A DNA stretch of 64,000 bases from Rahnella inusitata_A. Its GTDB lineage: Bacteria; Pseudomonadota; Gammaproteobacteria; Enterobacterales; Enterobacteriaceae. The stretch covers positions 124,001-188,000 of the forward strand of contig NZ_CBCPJJ010000009.1 of the NCBI RefSeq assembly GCF_965118895.1, read 5' to 3'. Shown here piece by piece: positions 51,634-60,422 of the stretch; position 1 is the stretch's first letter, and every line of letters begins with the position of its first letter. The translations under genes and the position numbers were made by a program. Under the pieces are notes generated by a model, which ran no database searches, had not been told where the DNA came from, and worked only from the letters and a program-made list of their open reading frames with translations.

Positions 51634-53610
51634 ATGTCATTTTCTCCGGTTGAATCTCTAGAAGTCCCTTTGCAAAAAGTGAATATTTCCGATGCGTTCT
51701 GGCTGGAATATCAGCGTCTGGTGAGGGATGTGGTGGTGCCTTATCAATGGAAAGCACTGAACGACGACGTGGCAGACGCCGAGCCGAGCCATGCGATTGA
51801 GAATTTCAGAATTGCTGCCGGGCAGAGCGAGGGGGAGTTCTATGGCATGGTATTTCAGGATAGCGATGTCGCTAAATGGCTGGAGGCGGTCGGGTATTTG
51901 CTGGCTAAAACGCCCGATGCTGAACTGGAAAAAACGGCTGATGCGGTCATTGAGCTGGTCGGCGCGGTGCAGCAACCTGATGGTTATCTCAATACCTATT
52001 TCACTGTCAAAGAACCGCAGCAGCGTTGGACGAATCTGGCGGAGTGCCACGAGCTTTACTGCGCCGGACATTTGATCGAAGCAGGCGTGGCTTACGCTCA
52101 GGCCACCGGAAAAGCCCGTTTGCTGGAGATCGTTTGCAAGCTGGCGGACCACATCGCGCAGGTATTTGGCCCAGGCCAACAGCAGTTGCACGGTTATCCC
52201 GGTCATCCGGAAATCGAACTGGCGCTGATGCGTTTATATGAAGCGACCGGCGAAGCCCGTTATCTGGAACTGACGCGTTACTTCGTCGAACAGCGTGGTG
52301 CAGAGCCGCATTTCTACGACAGTGAATATGAAAAACGCGGTAAAACGTCACACTGGAATACATACGGTCCGGCGTGGATGGTGAAAGACAAAGCCTACAG
52401 CCAGGCGCATTTGCCGATAGCGTTGCAGACCACGGCTATCGGCCACGCGGTGCGATTTGTGTATCTGTACGCCGGCGTCGCGCATCTGGCAAGGCTGAGT
52501 CAGGATCAGGAAAAACGTGAAGTCTGCCAGCGGCTGTGGGAAAACATGACTCAGCGGCAGATGTACATTACCGGTTCGATTGGCTCGCAAAGCAGCGGCG
52601 AAGCGTTTTCATCAGATTACGATTTACCCAATGACACCGCTTATACCGAAACCTGTGCCTCAATTGGCCTGATGATGTTTGCCAACCGCATGTTGCAACT
52701 CGAGGCCGACAGCCGTTACAGCGACGTCATGGAGCGCGCGCTTTACAACACCGTCCTGGCCGGTATGGCGCTCGACGGAAAACATTTCTTCTACGTTAAT
52801 CCGCTGGAAGTGCATCCGAAAAGTATCCCGTTCAACCATATTTACGATCACGTCAAAACGGTGCGTCAGCGCTGGTTTGGTTGTGCCTGTTGTCCGCCGA
52901 ATATCGCACGTCTGCTGGCTTCGCTCGGCCATTATATTTACACCCAACGGCCTGACGGCGTTGACATCAATCTTTATATCGGCAGCGATGTGGAAGCGAC
53001 GGTCGGGGGCAAACCGCTGCGTCTCAAACAGTCCGGCGGCTATCCGTGGACCGAACAGGTGCTGATTGACGTCAGCACCGATGAGAAGCTTGAGGCCACG
53101 CTGGCGCTGCGTTTACCGGACTGGTGCGCCAGCCCGCAGGTGATGCTGAACGGCAAGCCGCTGGAGCTGGCCGGTCTGACCCGGCGCGGATATTTGCGTC
53201 TTACGCAGCAATGGCAGCAGGGCGATCGCATTGAAATGACATTACCGATGCCGGTGACGCGTGTGAAGGGGAATGCGTTGCTGCGCCATGTTGCCGGAAA
53301 AGTGGCAATCCAGCGCGGTCCGCTGGTTTATTGCCTCGAACAGGCGGATAACGGCAGCGAACTGCACAACGTCCGGTTGCCATACGATGCGCAGTTCCGG
53401 TTGATCGCCGGAAGCGGACTTTTCGCCGGTAAAACGCTGCTGCAAACGCAGGGACAACGGCGTGTATCGGCTCAGGCCGGTGAGCAGCCGCTCTACCGCT
53501 TCAATCCATCAGTTGAAGAGACCGTCGCGCAAACCATGACCTTTGTGCCGTACTTTACCTGGGCAAACCGTGGGGAAGGCGAGATGCGGGTATGGATTGA
53601 TGAAGCATAG
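51634..53610 (+). CDS. GH127 beta-L-arabinofuranosidase
   Basis: A 658-aa glycoside hydrolase of family 127 (DUF1680), the same length as Bifidobacterium longum HypBA1, which cleaves beta-1,2-linked L-arabinofuranose disaccharide from plant extensin sugars. By comparison with HypBA1, the cysteine nucleophile and zinc ligands are C419/C420 (CACCPPN), E339 and C341 (AYTETCA), and the acid/base is E323 (GEAF). All are present. No signal peptide, so it acts in the cytoplasm after import by the upstream transporter. Confidence 0.9.
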   Translation: MSFSPVESLEVPLQKVNISDAFWLEYQRLVRDVVVPYQWKALNDDVADAEPSHAIENFRIAAGQSEGEFYGMVFQDSDVAKWLEAVGYLLAKTPDAELEKTADAVIELVGAVQQPDGYLNTYFTVKEPQQRWTNLAECHELYCAGHLIEAGVAYAQATGKARLLEIVCKLADHIAQVFGPGQQQLHGYPGHPEIELALMRLYEATGEARYLELTRYFVEQRGAEPHFYDSEYEKRGKTSHWNTYGPAWMVKDKAYSQAHLPIALQTTAIGHAVRFVYLYAGVAHLARLSQDQEKREVCQRLWENMTQRQMYITGSIGSQSSGEAFSSDYDLPNDTAYTETCASIGLMMFANRMLQLEADSRYSDVMERALYNTVLAGMALDGKHFFYVNPLEVHPKSIPFNHIYDHVKTVRQRWFGCACCPPNIARLLASLGHYIYTQRPDGVDINLYIGSDVEATVGGKPLRLKQSGGYPWTEQVLIDVSTDEKLEATLALRLPDWCASPQVMLNGKPLELAGLTRRGYLRLTQQWQQGDRIEMTLPMPVTRVKGNALLRHVAGKVAIQRGPLVYCLEQADNGSELHNVRLPYDAQFRLIAGSGLFAGKTLLQTQGQRRVSAQAGEQPLYRFNPSVEETVAQTMTFVPYFTWANRGEGEMRVWIDEA

Positions 53611-53635
53611 AAATAATATCCGTTCGTGATAAAAG

Positions 53636-53664
53636 AAAACCCGGCGCAGTTGGCCGGGTTTTTC
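53636..53664. terminator. Terminator GH127/MFS
   Basis: AAAACCCGGC pairs with GCCGGGTTTT; A- and T-runs allow bidirectional use between convergent genes. Confidence 0.85.
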
Positions 53665-53681
53665 ATATTGATATTTGGATT

Positions 53682-54971
53682 TTAGCTATGAGAGAGTTTT
53701 GGTTCGACTGATTGCTTTGGGGGTTTAATCACAAAGAACACCAGAATGGCACCCAGCGCGGCGACGCCGCCTGCGAGCATAAAGGCGCTGTCGAAACGGC
53801 CTGTATTCTGCACGATGAAGCCAGTGACGATCGGCCCGATGATCCCGGACACGCTGCCGACCAGATGAATAAATCCGCTGGTGCCGCCGACGCGGGATTT
53901 ATGCACCACATCCTGAATAATCGCCCAGTAAATTGCACCGGTGGTATACAGGAAGAAAATAGAAACTGACATTAGCACTACAGCGGGCACCACGCTGGTG
54001 ACGATACCGGCGAGCGCCACGCAAACGGCTGCCGCTAACAGGCTGACGACCAGTATAATTTTACGCGAAAGCAGTAAACGGCCGGTGATATTGAAAATTT
54101 TATCCGAAATATAACCGCCTAATGCCAGACCAACGAAACCGACAATCCACGGAATGACGGTGGTTAAACTCATTTCTTTAATATTTAATCCGTGCGCCTG
54201 CACTAAATATGCCGGGAACCAGCTCAGGAAGAAGAATAAAATATAGTTATAGCTGAAGAACGCAAAGGCGGTGACCAGAATAATCGGCTGTTTTAAATAA
54301 TAACCCAGACCGTGTGCTGCCTGTGCCAGATCTTCCTCGGCACTTAAATGCTCATTTTTCATGGCATCGACCAGACGCAATTCTTCCTGGGAGACGCGTT
54401 TACTTTTCAGCGGATTATCTGCCACCGTAAAGAACCAAATAGCCATCCACACAATGCCGATAGACGCGATGACCATGAATGCCGGACGCCAGCCGAAGGA
54501 GATCGCCAGATACCCGACGATCGGCCCTGCTACCGCGCCGCCGAGCGGTGAACCGGCGCTGAGTAACCCCATCGCGGTGGCCGCCTGTTTCTTCGGGAAC
54601 CAGCCGTTAATCATCTTATTTGCCGACGCGCATATGGGGCCTTCGGCCATGCCGAATAATACCCGTAAAATAAGCATGGAATAAAAACCGGTGGCGATGG
54701 CGGTCATTCCACAAAATACGGACCACAGCCCGACAGCTAAACCCATAACAATCGTCGGGCCGAATTTATCCACCGCTAAACCGCCGAGGAAGTTAAATAT
54801 CGCATAACCAAAGAAGAAACTACCAAATATCAGGCCGAACTGTTCGGGATTAATGGTCAGTTCTTTTTCTATCATCGGGACAGTAATCGACAGCGCGACG
54901 CGGTCGAGGTAATTGATCATGTACACCATAAACAGCAGGAATACGATAATCCAGCGCAGATTCTTGAACAT
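53682..54971 (-). CDS. MFS sugar-acid transporter (ACS family)
   Basis: A 12-helix permease of 429 aa in the ExuT/GudP/DgoT group. Typical sequence: VYMINYLDRVALSITVPMI in helix 1 and FGMAEGPICASANKMINGWFPKKQAATAMGL. ATG at 54971 follows GGAG nine bases upstream; a GTG at 54986 is less likely. It is on the same strand as rspB and rspA, 131 bp after rspB, so it probably imports the sugar acid they process. Confidence 0.85.
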   Translation of the reverse strand: MFKNLRWIIVFLLFMVYMINYLDRVALSITVPMIEKELTINPEQFGLIFGSFFFGYAIFNFLGGLAVDKFGPTIVMGLAVGLWSVFCGMTAIATGFYSMLILRVLFGMAEGPICASANKMINGWFPKKQAATAMGLLSAGSPLGGAVAGPIVGYLAISFGWRPAFMVIASIGIVWMAIWFFTVADNPLKSKRVSQEELRLVDAMKNEHLSAEEDLAQAAHGLGYYLKQPIILVTAFAFFSYNYILFFFLSWFPAYLVQAHGLNIKEMSLTTVIPWIVGFVGLALGGYISDKIFNITGRLLLSRKIILVVSLLAAAVCVALAGIVTSVVPAVVLMSVSIFFLYTTGAIYWAIIQDVVHKSRVGGTSGFIHLVGSVSGIIGPIVTGFIVQNTGRFDSAFMLAGGVAALGAILVFFVIKPPKQSVEPKLSHS

Positions 54972-55045
54972 AGGTAAGTGCTCCACTTGGTGTCGTTTTA
55001 ATAGTGTTGCGTTATTTGTAGGTTGAATCTCAGGTACTCAGTGGC

Positions 55046-55070
55046 AGGAAGGATGGCGGGCATCCTTCCT
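55046..55070. repeat. Hairpin between rspB and the MFS gene
   Basis: AGGAAGGATG-GCGGG-CATCCTTCCT is a 10-bp perfect stem with a 5-base loop. There is no U-tract, so it may stabilise or separate the rspAB message rather than terminate it. Confidence 0.5.
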
Positions 55071-55102
55071 GAATTTCCAAATCTTATAAATTTTCGATCA
55101 CA

Positions 55103-56116
55103 TCAGAACGTCAGTAACACTTTGCAGCAGGCACGCTGATCCTTTTCAAACAGCGTCAGAGCGGCTTCCACTTCGCTGGCGGGCATCCAGTGCGTCACCA
55201 GTTTTTCCGGTGCAATTCTTCCTTGTTCCATCCATTCAATCACCTGAGGGAAGCGGTGGCTGTTCAGACGCGATGAGAACAACGAGATTTCTTTGCTGGT
55301 AATACTTTGCTGCGTGAATGCGCTCGGTTCGCCGGAGAAGCCCATCATCCCGATACGCGCTGCCGGTGATGCCAGCAAAATAGCCTCCTGCAAAATCGCC
55401 GGATGGCAGGCTGCATCGACAATCAGCGTCGGTCGGACACCTTCTGCGGCGAGCACATCAGCCACGCTGCGTTCGGTATTATTGATAGTCCAGTCGGCAC
55501 CGCTTTCCTGTGCCATCTGTAACCGTTCTTCGATGCGGTCGGTGACAATCACTTTTTGCACACCGTACACGCCTTTCAGTACCTGAATCACCGTCAGCCC
55601 CATCGGGCCAGCGCCGTACACCAGCGCGGTATCCTGCGGTGTTGGTTTTAAAAATGCCGTGATATTGGCCGCAATGGTAAAGGGTTCGACCATGCTGGCG
55701 AGTTTGTCAGGGATCGCCGCGGGCACGACATACGCATTTTTAGCCGGTGCGCAGGCGTAATCACTAAAGCCGCCGTCGCGATGCACACCGATCACCTGCA
55801 ATTCGGTACAAACGTTGGGGCGCCCGATGGAGCAGGGATAACAATGTCCGCAGCTGACCACCGGATCGATAACGACGCGCTCGCCAATGCGCGATGCGTC
55901 AACGCCTTCTCCGACGCTGTCGATATGGCCGAAAAACTCATGGCCTATTACACGCGGATATTTCGCGAACGGATTGTGACCGTGATAAATGTGCACATCC
56001 GAGCCGCAGATCCCTGCGTGACTGACCCGAACTCGTACCTCACCGGCGGCAGGTACCGGCAAGGCACGTTGCTCGATCACCAGTTTTCCCGGTTCTTGTA
56101 TAACGACGCTGTTCAT
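55103..56116 (-). CDS. rspB: Zinc-dependent dehydrogenase RspB
   Basis: RspB is a medium-chain zinc alcohol dehydrogenase-type oxidoreductase. It is 337 aa and close to E. coli RspB. Catalytic zinc site: GICGSDVHIYHGHNPFAKYPRVIGHEFFG (C and H). Structural zinc cysteines lie in SCGHCYPCSIGRPNVC. The Rossmann motif is YGAGPMGL. ATG 56116 follows AGGGAGCG. It starts 11 bp after rspA and probably oxidises a hydroxyl group of the same sugar-acid substrate. Confidence 0.92.
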   Translation of the reverse strand: MNSVVIQEPGKLVIEQRALPVPAAGEVRVRVSHAGICGSDVHIYHGHNPFAKYPRVIGHEFFGHIDSVGEGVDASRIGERVVIDPVVSCGHCYPCSIGRPNVCTELQVIGVHRDGGFSDYACAPAKNAYVVPAAIPDKLASMVEPFTIAANITAFLKPTPQDTALVYGAGPMGLTVIQVLKGVYGVQKVIVTDRIEERLQMAQESGADWTINNTERSVADVLAAEGVRPTLIVDAACHPAILQEAILLASPAARIGMMGFSGEPSAFTQQSITSKEISLFSSRLNSHRFPQVIEWMEQGRIAPEKLVTHWMPASEVEAALTLFEKDQRACCKVLLTF

Positions 56117-56127
56117 TTTTCGCTCCC

Positions 56128-57342
56128 TTACCAGTTCCACAGAGTACCGTCTTCCAGACGGGCCACCGGCAAATACGCCGGTTCATACGGATATTTCGCT
56201 GCCAGTTTTTCGTCGAACTCAATGCCCAGCCCCGGTTTGTCGCCCGGATGCATATAGCCGTTATCAAACGTCCAGTTATGCGGGAACACTTCCAGCATCT
56301 GCTCGGAATACCCCATGTATTCCTGCACGCCAAAGTTTGGCACCCACAGATCGAAATGCAGCGCAGCGGCCATGCACACCGGCGAGAGATCTGACGGGCC
56401 GTGCGAACCGGTGCGAACCTGATACAGAGAGGCAAAATCGGCGATCCGGCGCATACCGGTAATGCCGCCCGCGTGGGTGATGGTGGTACGGATATAGTCG
56501 ATAAGCTGTTCTTCGATAAGCTGTTTACAATCCCAGATGCTGTTGAAGACTTCACCGACCGCAATCGGCGTCACAGTGTGCTGGCGGATTAAACGGAAGC
56601 ATTCCTGGTTCTCCGCCGGGGTCGGATCCTCCATCCAGAACAGACGATAGTCTTCGATGCTCTTACCAAAGCGTGCGGCTTCGATAGGCGTCAGGCGGTG
56701 ATGCATATCGTGAAGAAGATGTTCGTCAAAACCGAATTTGTTACGTACGGCTTCAAACAGCTTTGGCGTGAAATCGAGGTATTTTTCGGTCGACCACAGT
56801 TGCTCTTCCGGCCAGTTACCTTTGGTCGCAGGTTCGTAGGCCAATCCCTTGCCTTTCGACATCCCGTAAGTCGTTTTCATGCCTGGCACGCCGCACTGCG
56901 CGCGGATCGCTTTGAAGCCGAGCTCTTTGTGTTTGGCGTAATCATCCAGCACTTCATCCACTGAATGGCCGGTAGTGTGGCAGTAAACCATCACGCCGGT
57001 ACGAGATGCGCCGCCGAGCAGCTGATACAGCGGCATATTGGCAGCTTTGGCTTTGATGTCCCACAGCGCCGTGTCCACCGCCGAAATCGCCGACATAGTG
57101 ACCGGCCCGCGACGCCAGTAAGCCCCTTTGTAGAAGAACTGCCAGATGTCTTCGATCTGGTGTGCATCACGCCCGATAAGCTGCGGGCAAACATGGTCTT
57201 TCAGATATGACGCCACCGGCAGCTCTCGGCCATTGAGCGTGGCATCACCAATGCCAGTAAGGCCGCTATCTGTGGTGATTTTCAACGTCACAAAGTTGCG
57301 CCCCGGGCAAGTAACAAAGACTTCAGCATTCACGATTTTCAT
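56128..57342 (-). CDS. rspA: Mannonate dehydratase-family protein RspA
   Basis: RspA is an enolase-superfamily protein of the D-mannonate dehydratase (ManD) subgroup. It is 404 aa and almost identical to E. coli RspA. Metal ligands are D212, E238 and E264; the subgroup residues R147 and Y159 are present. Residue 316 is proline (SHGPSDL), which in this subgroup goes with low or promiscuous D-mannonate/D-gluconate dehydratase activity, so the true substrate remains open. It is the first gene of rspA-rspB-MFS. Confidence 0.93.
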   Translation of the reverse strand: MKIVNAEVFVTCPGRNFVTLKITTDSGLTGIGDATLNGRELPVASYLKDHVCPQLIGRDAHQIEDIWQFFYKGAYWRRGPVTMSAISAVDTALWDIKAKAANMPLYQLLGGASRTGVMVYCHTTGHSVDEVLDDYAKHKELGFKAIRAQCGVPGMKTTYGMSKGKGLAYEPATKGNWPEEQLWSTEKYLDFTPKLFEAVRNKFGFDEHLLHDMHHRLTPIEAARFGKSIEDYRLFWMEDPTPAENQECFRLIRQHTVTPIAVGEVFNSIWDCKQLIEEQLIDYIRTTITHAGGITGMRRIADFASLYQVRTGSHGPSDLSPVCMAAALHFDLWVPNFGVQEYMGYSEQMLEVFPHNWTFDNGYMHPGDKPGLGIEFDEKLAAKYPYEPAYLPVARLEDGTLWNW

Positions 57343-57396
57343 CGGTTACGACCTTCTGCAGTAAAGTTGGATGCATTTCCTTTGGCTATAAATACG

Positions 57397-57423
57397 CCAC
57401 ATGACAACTACCATACAAGTATG
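57397..57423. promoter_or_regulatory. Operator-like elements upstream of rspA
   Basis: CCACATGACAACTA matches 10 of 14 positions of the 48210 operator. The next element, CATAC-AA-GTATG, is a perfect palindrome. Together with AAGTTGTCT at 57466-57474 they suggest binding of an FCD GntR regulator such as an RspR homologue. The rest of the 250-bp rspA-yegS gap holds only the yegS terminator. Confidence 0.4.
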
Positions 57424-57549
57424 TTTATTGGTTTTTGCCGGAGGGGATCACACTTTGTTGCGCGAAAGTTGTCTGAAGGGATGACGCCTTCCAAAATAGT
57501 TTTTGATTGCATTACATGACGCCAGTCTCGGGAACACACCTCTTAAAAT

Positions 57550-57580
57550 GACAAAGCCCGCAAAGTTTGCGGGCTTTGTC
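57550..57580. terminator. yegS terminator
   Basis: GACAAAGCCCGCAAA pairs perfectly with TTTGCGGGCTTTGTC around a single base. On the minus strand it follows yegS and precedes ATTTTAAG. Confidence 0.7.
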
Positions 57581-57594
57581 AACTGGCAAGGAGT

Positions 57595-58482
57595 TTACCC
57601 CAGTAGTTCACAATGCGGCGGCAGGCGGCACTGAATGATGTCGGCCAGAACTTCAATGCGAAAATGCTTACCGGTCAGCGGTTCGCCATCGAGGTTGAAG
57701 GTCATGTCATGCGGCGCGGTGATCTCCAGCCAGGGGAGATGGGCGGAGACGATATTTTTGTTTTCTTCGTTATTGAGCAGGCTGCGCAGGAACGAAGGCA
57801 GCAGCTCTTCGGAGGTCAGGAGACGTAGCTGCAACAGCCCGTCGTTGATCAGCGCTTCCGGGCAGATTTGTTGGCCGCCACCGGCCTGACGACCGTTACC
57901 GATGCCAATAACCAACGCGTCGCCTTCCCAGCTGAAATCCGGACCTTTGATTTCACAGCGGTCAGCCTTCAGCGTATCAAGACGTAGCAGTCCGTGGATA
58001 AAATAGGAGACGCCACCGAGTGCCGCTTTCAGCTTTTCCGGCGTTTCGGTGGTGATACGCGTACCAAATCCACCGGTCGCCATATTGATGAAATAGTGCT
58101 TATCATTCACCCGGGCAAGATCGATGGCTTCTGCCCGGCCTTTTATCGCCAGCAGCAACGCCTGTTCAGGGGCCAGCGGAATATTACAGGCGGTCGCAAA
58201 ATCATTCGCCGTCCCCAGCGGGACAATACCCAGAGCCGGGCGCGGTTCTTCAAGCTGTGCCAATGCTCCGGCGATTTCATTGATGGTGCCATCGCCGCCT
58301 CCGGCTATGACGGTGTCACAACCGCGCTCTACCGCCTCGGCGACGTAGCGGGCAGCATCGCCATATTCCCAGGTGACGCGGACTGTCAGTTCCACACCTT
58401 CTTTTCGCAGCGCACCGACCGCCACGCGAAGTTCCTCATTGCCTGCGCCTTTTCCATTCAAAATCAGCAGTGCTGTGGTCAT
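57595..58482 (-). CDS. yegS: Lipid kinase YegS
   Basis: YegS is a cytoplasmic diacylglycerol-kinase-like enzyme; E. coli YegS phosphorylates phosphatidylglycerol in vitro. It is 295 aa (E. coli 299). The nucleotide-binding GGGDGTINEIAGAL (about 62-75) and GTANDFATA are present. The neighbour CyaR/trhP/yegP arrangement matches E. coli. Confidence 0.92.
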   Translation of the reverse strand: MTTALLILNGKGAGNEELRVAVGALRKEGVELTVRVTWEYGDAARYVAEAVERGCDTVIAGGGDGTINEIAGALAQLEEPRPALGIVPLGTANDFATACNIPLAPEQALLLAIKGRAEAIDLARVNDKHYFINMATGGFGTRITTETPEKLKAALGGVSYFIHGLLRLDTLKADRCEIKGPDFSWEGDALVIGIGNGRQAGGGQQICPEALINDGLLQLRLLTSEELLPSFLRSLLNNEENKNIVSAHLPWLEITAPHDMTFNLDGEPLTGKHFRIEVLADIIQCRLPPHCELLG

Positions 58483-58691
58483 GTATGCTCCTTTTCTCTA
58501 AACATCATTACCATAAATGATTAAACGGATGCTTGGCTATCAGATAAATGATCGAAAATCCTCCATGAATAGAAGAGTGCCTGTTAAATATATTACAGGG
58601 ATATTATTTTCCAGAAATGTATTATTTTGATTTATATGTTGGAAGAGAAGAATAACTTTTTCAGCCAAAGAGGCATGTTGAAAGGATTGAA

Positions 58692-58789
58692 TTCAAAAAG
58701 AAAAGCCAGCTCAAGGGAGATTGAGCCGGCCAAGGAGGTGGTTCCTAGTGTAGTCCTGTGCTTTATTTTGCATTCGAAGTAAATTGCGA
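58692..58789 (-). ncRNA. cyaR: CyaR small RNA
   Basis: On the minus strand AGGAACCACCTCCTTGG matches the conserved core of E. coli CyaR, an Hfq-bound sRNA activated by CRP that represses ompX, luxS, nadE and others. It is followed by the terminator hairpin GCCGGCTCAA-TCTCCC-TTGAGCTGGC and TTTTC. Downstream of trhP, as in E. coli. The 5' end is inferred from a GATAAT -10 at 58796-58801; the 5' third differs from E. coli. Boundaries uncertain by several bases. Confidence 0.85.
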
Positions 58790-58820
58790 ATGCATATTAT
58801 CCAGCCACGCAAGAAATAGA

Positions 58821-58836
58821 TGTGATCAGTTTCTTG
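58821..58836. promoter_or_regulatory. CRP-like site of cyaR
   Basis: TGTGA-N6-TCTTG, or on the minus strand CAAGA-N6-TCACA, centred about 40 bp before the inferred cyaR start. The position fits a class II CRP promoter, as known for E. coli cyaR. Confidence 0.5.
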
Positions 58837-58851
58837 TTTTCAACAAAAGCC

Positions 58852-60237
58852 TTATTTCGCGTGCGGATTGCGTGTGTCAGTTTCTTGCAAATTGCGCAAC
58901 AGAATGGCGAACTCGAGGTTGATGTCGTCAGGCAACGCGGCGTATACAATGTGTCCGTTACCCGGTGCGACGTCCGTTGGCTGGCCTTTCTTGTTACGCA
59001 GCGCTTCCAGGGTGAACTGAATATTGCCCTGTGGTGTCATCATTTCCACGCTATCGCCGACGCTGAATTTATTTTTGACGTCGATCTCTGCCCAGCCATC
59101 CACGCGGTTACCGGTAAATTCCCCGACGAACTGCTGACGGTCGCTGACTGAGAAACCGTACTCATATGTCTGCTGAGCATCGTGCGTATGGCGGCGCAGA
59201 AAACCTTCGGTATAACCGCGATGCGCCAGGCCTTCCAGCGTGGTCAGTAGTGTTGGATCGAAAGGTTTACCGGCCACGGCGTCGTCGATAGCGCGGCGAT
59301 ACACCTGCGCGGTGCGGGCGCAGTAGTAGAAGGATTTGGTACGCCCTTCGATTTTCAGCGAATGGACGCCCATTTTTGTCAGGCTCTCGACGTGCTGGAT
59401 AGCGCGCAAATCTTTGGAATTCATGATGTAGGTGCCATGTTCATCTTCGAACGCACTCATGTATTCGCCCGGACGCAGCGCTTCTTCCAGCATGAACACT
59501 TTGTCCGTCGGCTGACCGATGCCCAGAGTGGGTTCCACAGCTTCCACCTGTTGCACCGGGATCGGCTCGTGCTGATGCACAATACTGCCGATATCGTTCT
59601 CTTTACCTTCCTGAACTTTGTATTCCCAGCGGCAGGCATTAGTGCAGGTGCCCTGATTCGGATCCCGTTTATTGATGTAACCAGAAAGCAGGCAGCGGCC
59701 GGAATAGGCCATGCACAGCGCGCCGTGAACGAAGATTTCCAGCTCCATATCCGGCACCTGTGAGCGGATTTCGGCGATTTCTTCGAGTGACAGTTCACGC
59801 GATAAAATCACGCGAGTCAGCCCCATTTGTTTCCAGAATTTCACTGTAGCCCAGTTCACCGCGTTGGCCTGTACCGACAGATGAATGTCCATCTGCGGGA
59901 ACGCTTCGCGCACCATCATAATAAGACCCGGATCGGACATGATCAGTGCGTCCGGCCCCATGTCGATAACCGGTTGCAGGTCGCGCAGGAAGGTTTTCAG
60001 TTTGGCGTTGTGCGGCGCGATATTGACTACCACGTAGAATTTTTTACCCAGAGCATGAGCCTCGTTGATGCCGATTTCCAGATTCTGGTGGTTAAATTCG
60101 TTGTTACGCACGCGCAGGCTGTAGCGGGGTTGTCCGGCGTACACGGCGTCTGCGCCGTAGGCGAAAGCATAGCGCATGTTTTTTAGGGAACCGGCTGGGG
60201 AGAGCAGTTCAGGAACAAAAGCGTCGGGGGTCAACAT
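58852..60237 (-). CDS. trhP: tRNA 5-hydroxyuridine synthesis protein TrhP (YegQ)
   Basis: TrhP is a U32 peptidase-like protein that, with prephenate, makes ho5U34 in tRNA. It is 461 aa from ATG 60237 and closely matches E. coli YegQ. The U32 signature ELEIFVHGALCMAYSGRCLLSGY and the cysteine cluster GTCTNACRWEY are present; the cysteines may hold an Fe-S cluster. A GTG/ATG extension upstream is not supported. Antisense reading frames here are shadows. Confidence 0.93.
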   Translation of the reverse strand: MLTPDAFVPELLSPAGSLKNMRYAFAYGADAVYAGQPRYSLRVRNNEFNHQNLEIGINEAHALGKKFYVVVNIAPHNAKLKTFLRDLQPVIDMGPDALIMSDPGLIMMVREAFPQMDIHLSVQANAVNWATVKFWKQMGLTRVILSRELSLEEIAEIRSQVPDMELEIFVHGALCMAYSGRCLLSGYINKRDPNQGTCTNACRWEYKVQEGKENDIGSIVHQHEPIPVQQVEAVEPTLGIGQPTDKVFMLEEALRPGEYMSAFEDEHGTYIMNSKDLRAIQHVESLTKMGVHSLKIEGRTKSFYYCARTAQVYRRAIDDAVAGKPFDPTLLTTLEGLAHRGYTEGFLRRHTHDAQQTYEYGFSVSDRQQFVGEFTGNRVDGWAEIDVKNKFSVGDSVEMMTPQGNIQFTLEALRNKKGQPTDVAPGNGHIVYAALPDDINLEFAILLRNLQETDTRNPHAK

Positions 60238-60380
60238 AGTCAATCTCAGTCTGATCACAAGTCAGGGCCGTCCCGGATGCGGGGCGACGAAAGGCCAGAA
60301 TTGTAACGTCTGAGTTGATCAAAAGCAGCCGGTTAGTGTGGGTATTTGGGGTTTTACGGGGTCAGATCAATTTTTAACTT

Positions 60381-60413
60381 CTGAGGGTGCCGCAGGAAAT
60401 GCGACAACCTCAG
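60381..60413. repeat. Imperfect palindrome between yegP and trhP
   Basis: CTGAGGGTGCCGC pairs with GCGACAACCTCAG with two mismatches around AGGAAAT. No U-tract on either strand, so it is not a clear terminator. It could be a REP-like unit; no second copy was seen in the window. Confidence 0.4.
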
Positions 60414-60422
60414 TAAAAGGCA

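Noticed and set aside
55046..55070. Terminator between rspB and the MFS gene
   Set aside because: The stem is strong but no T-run follows on the minus strand, so it is listed only as a hairpin.
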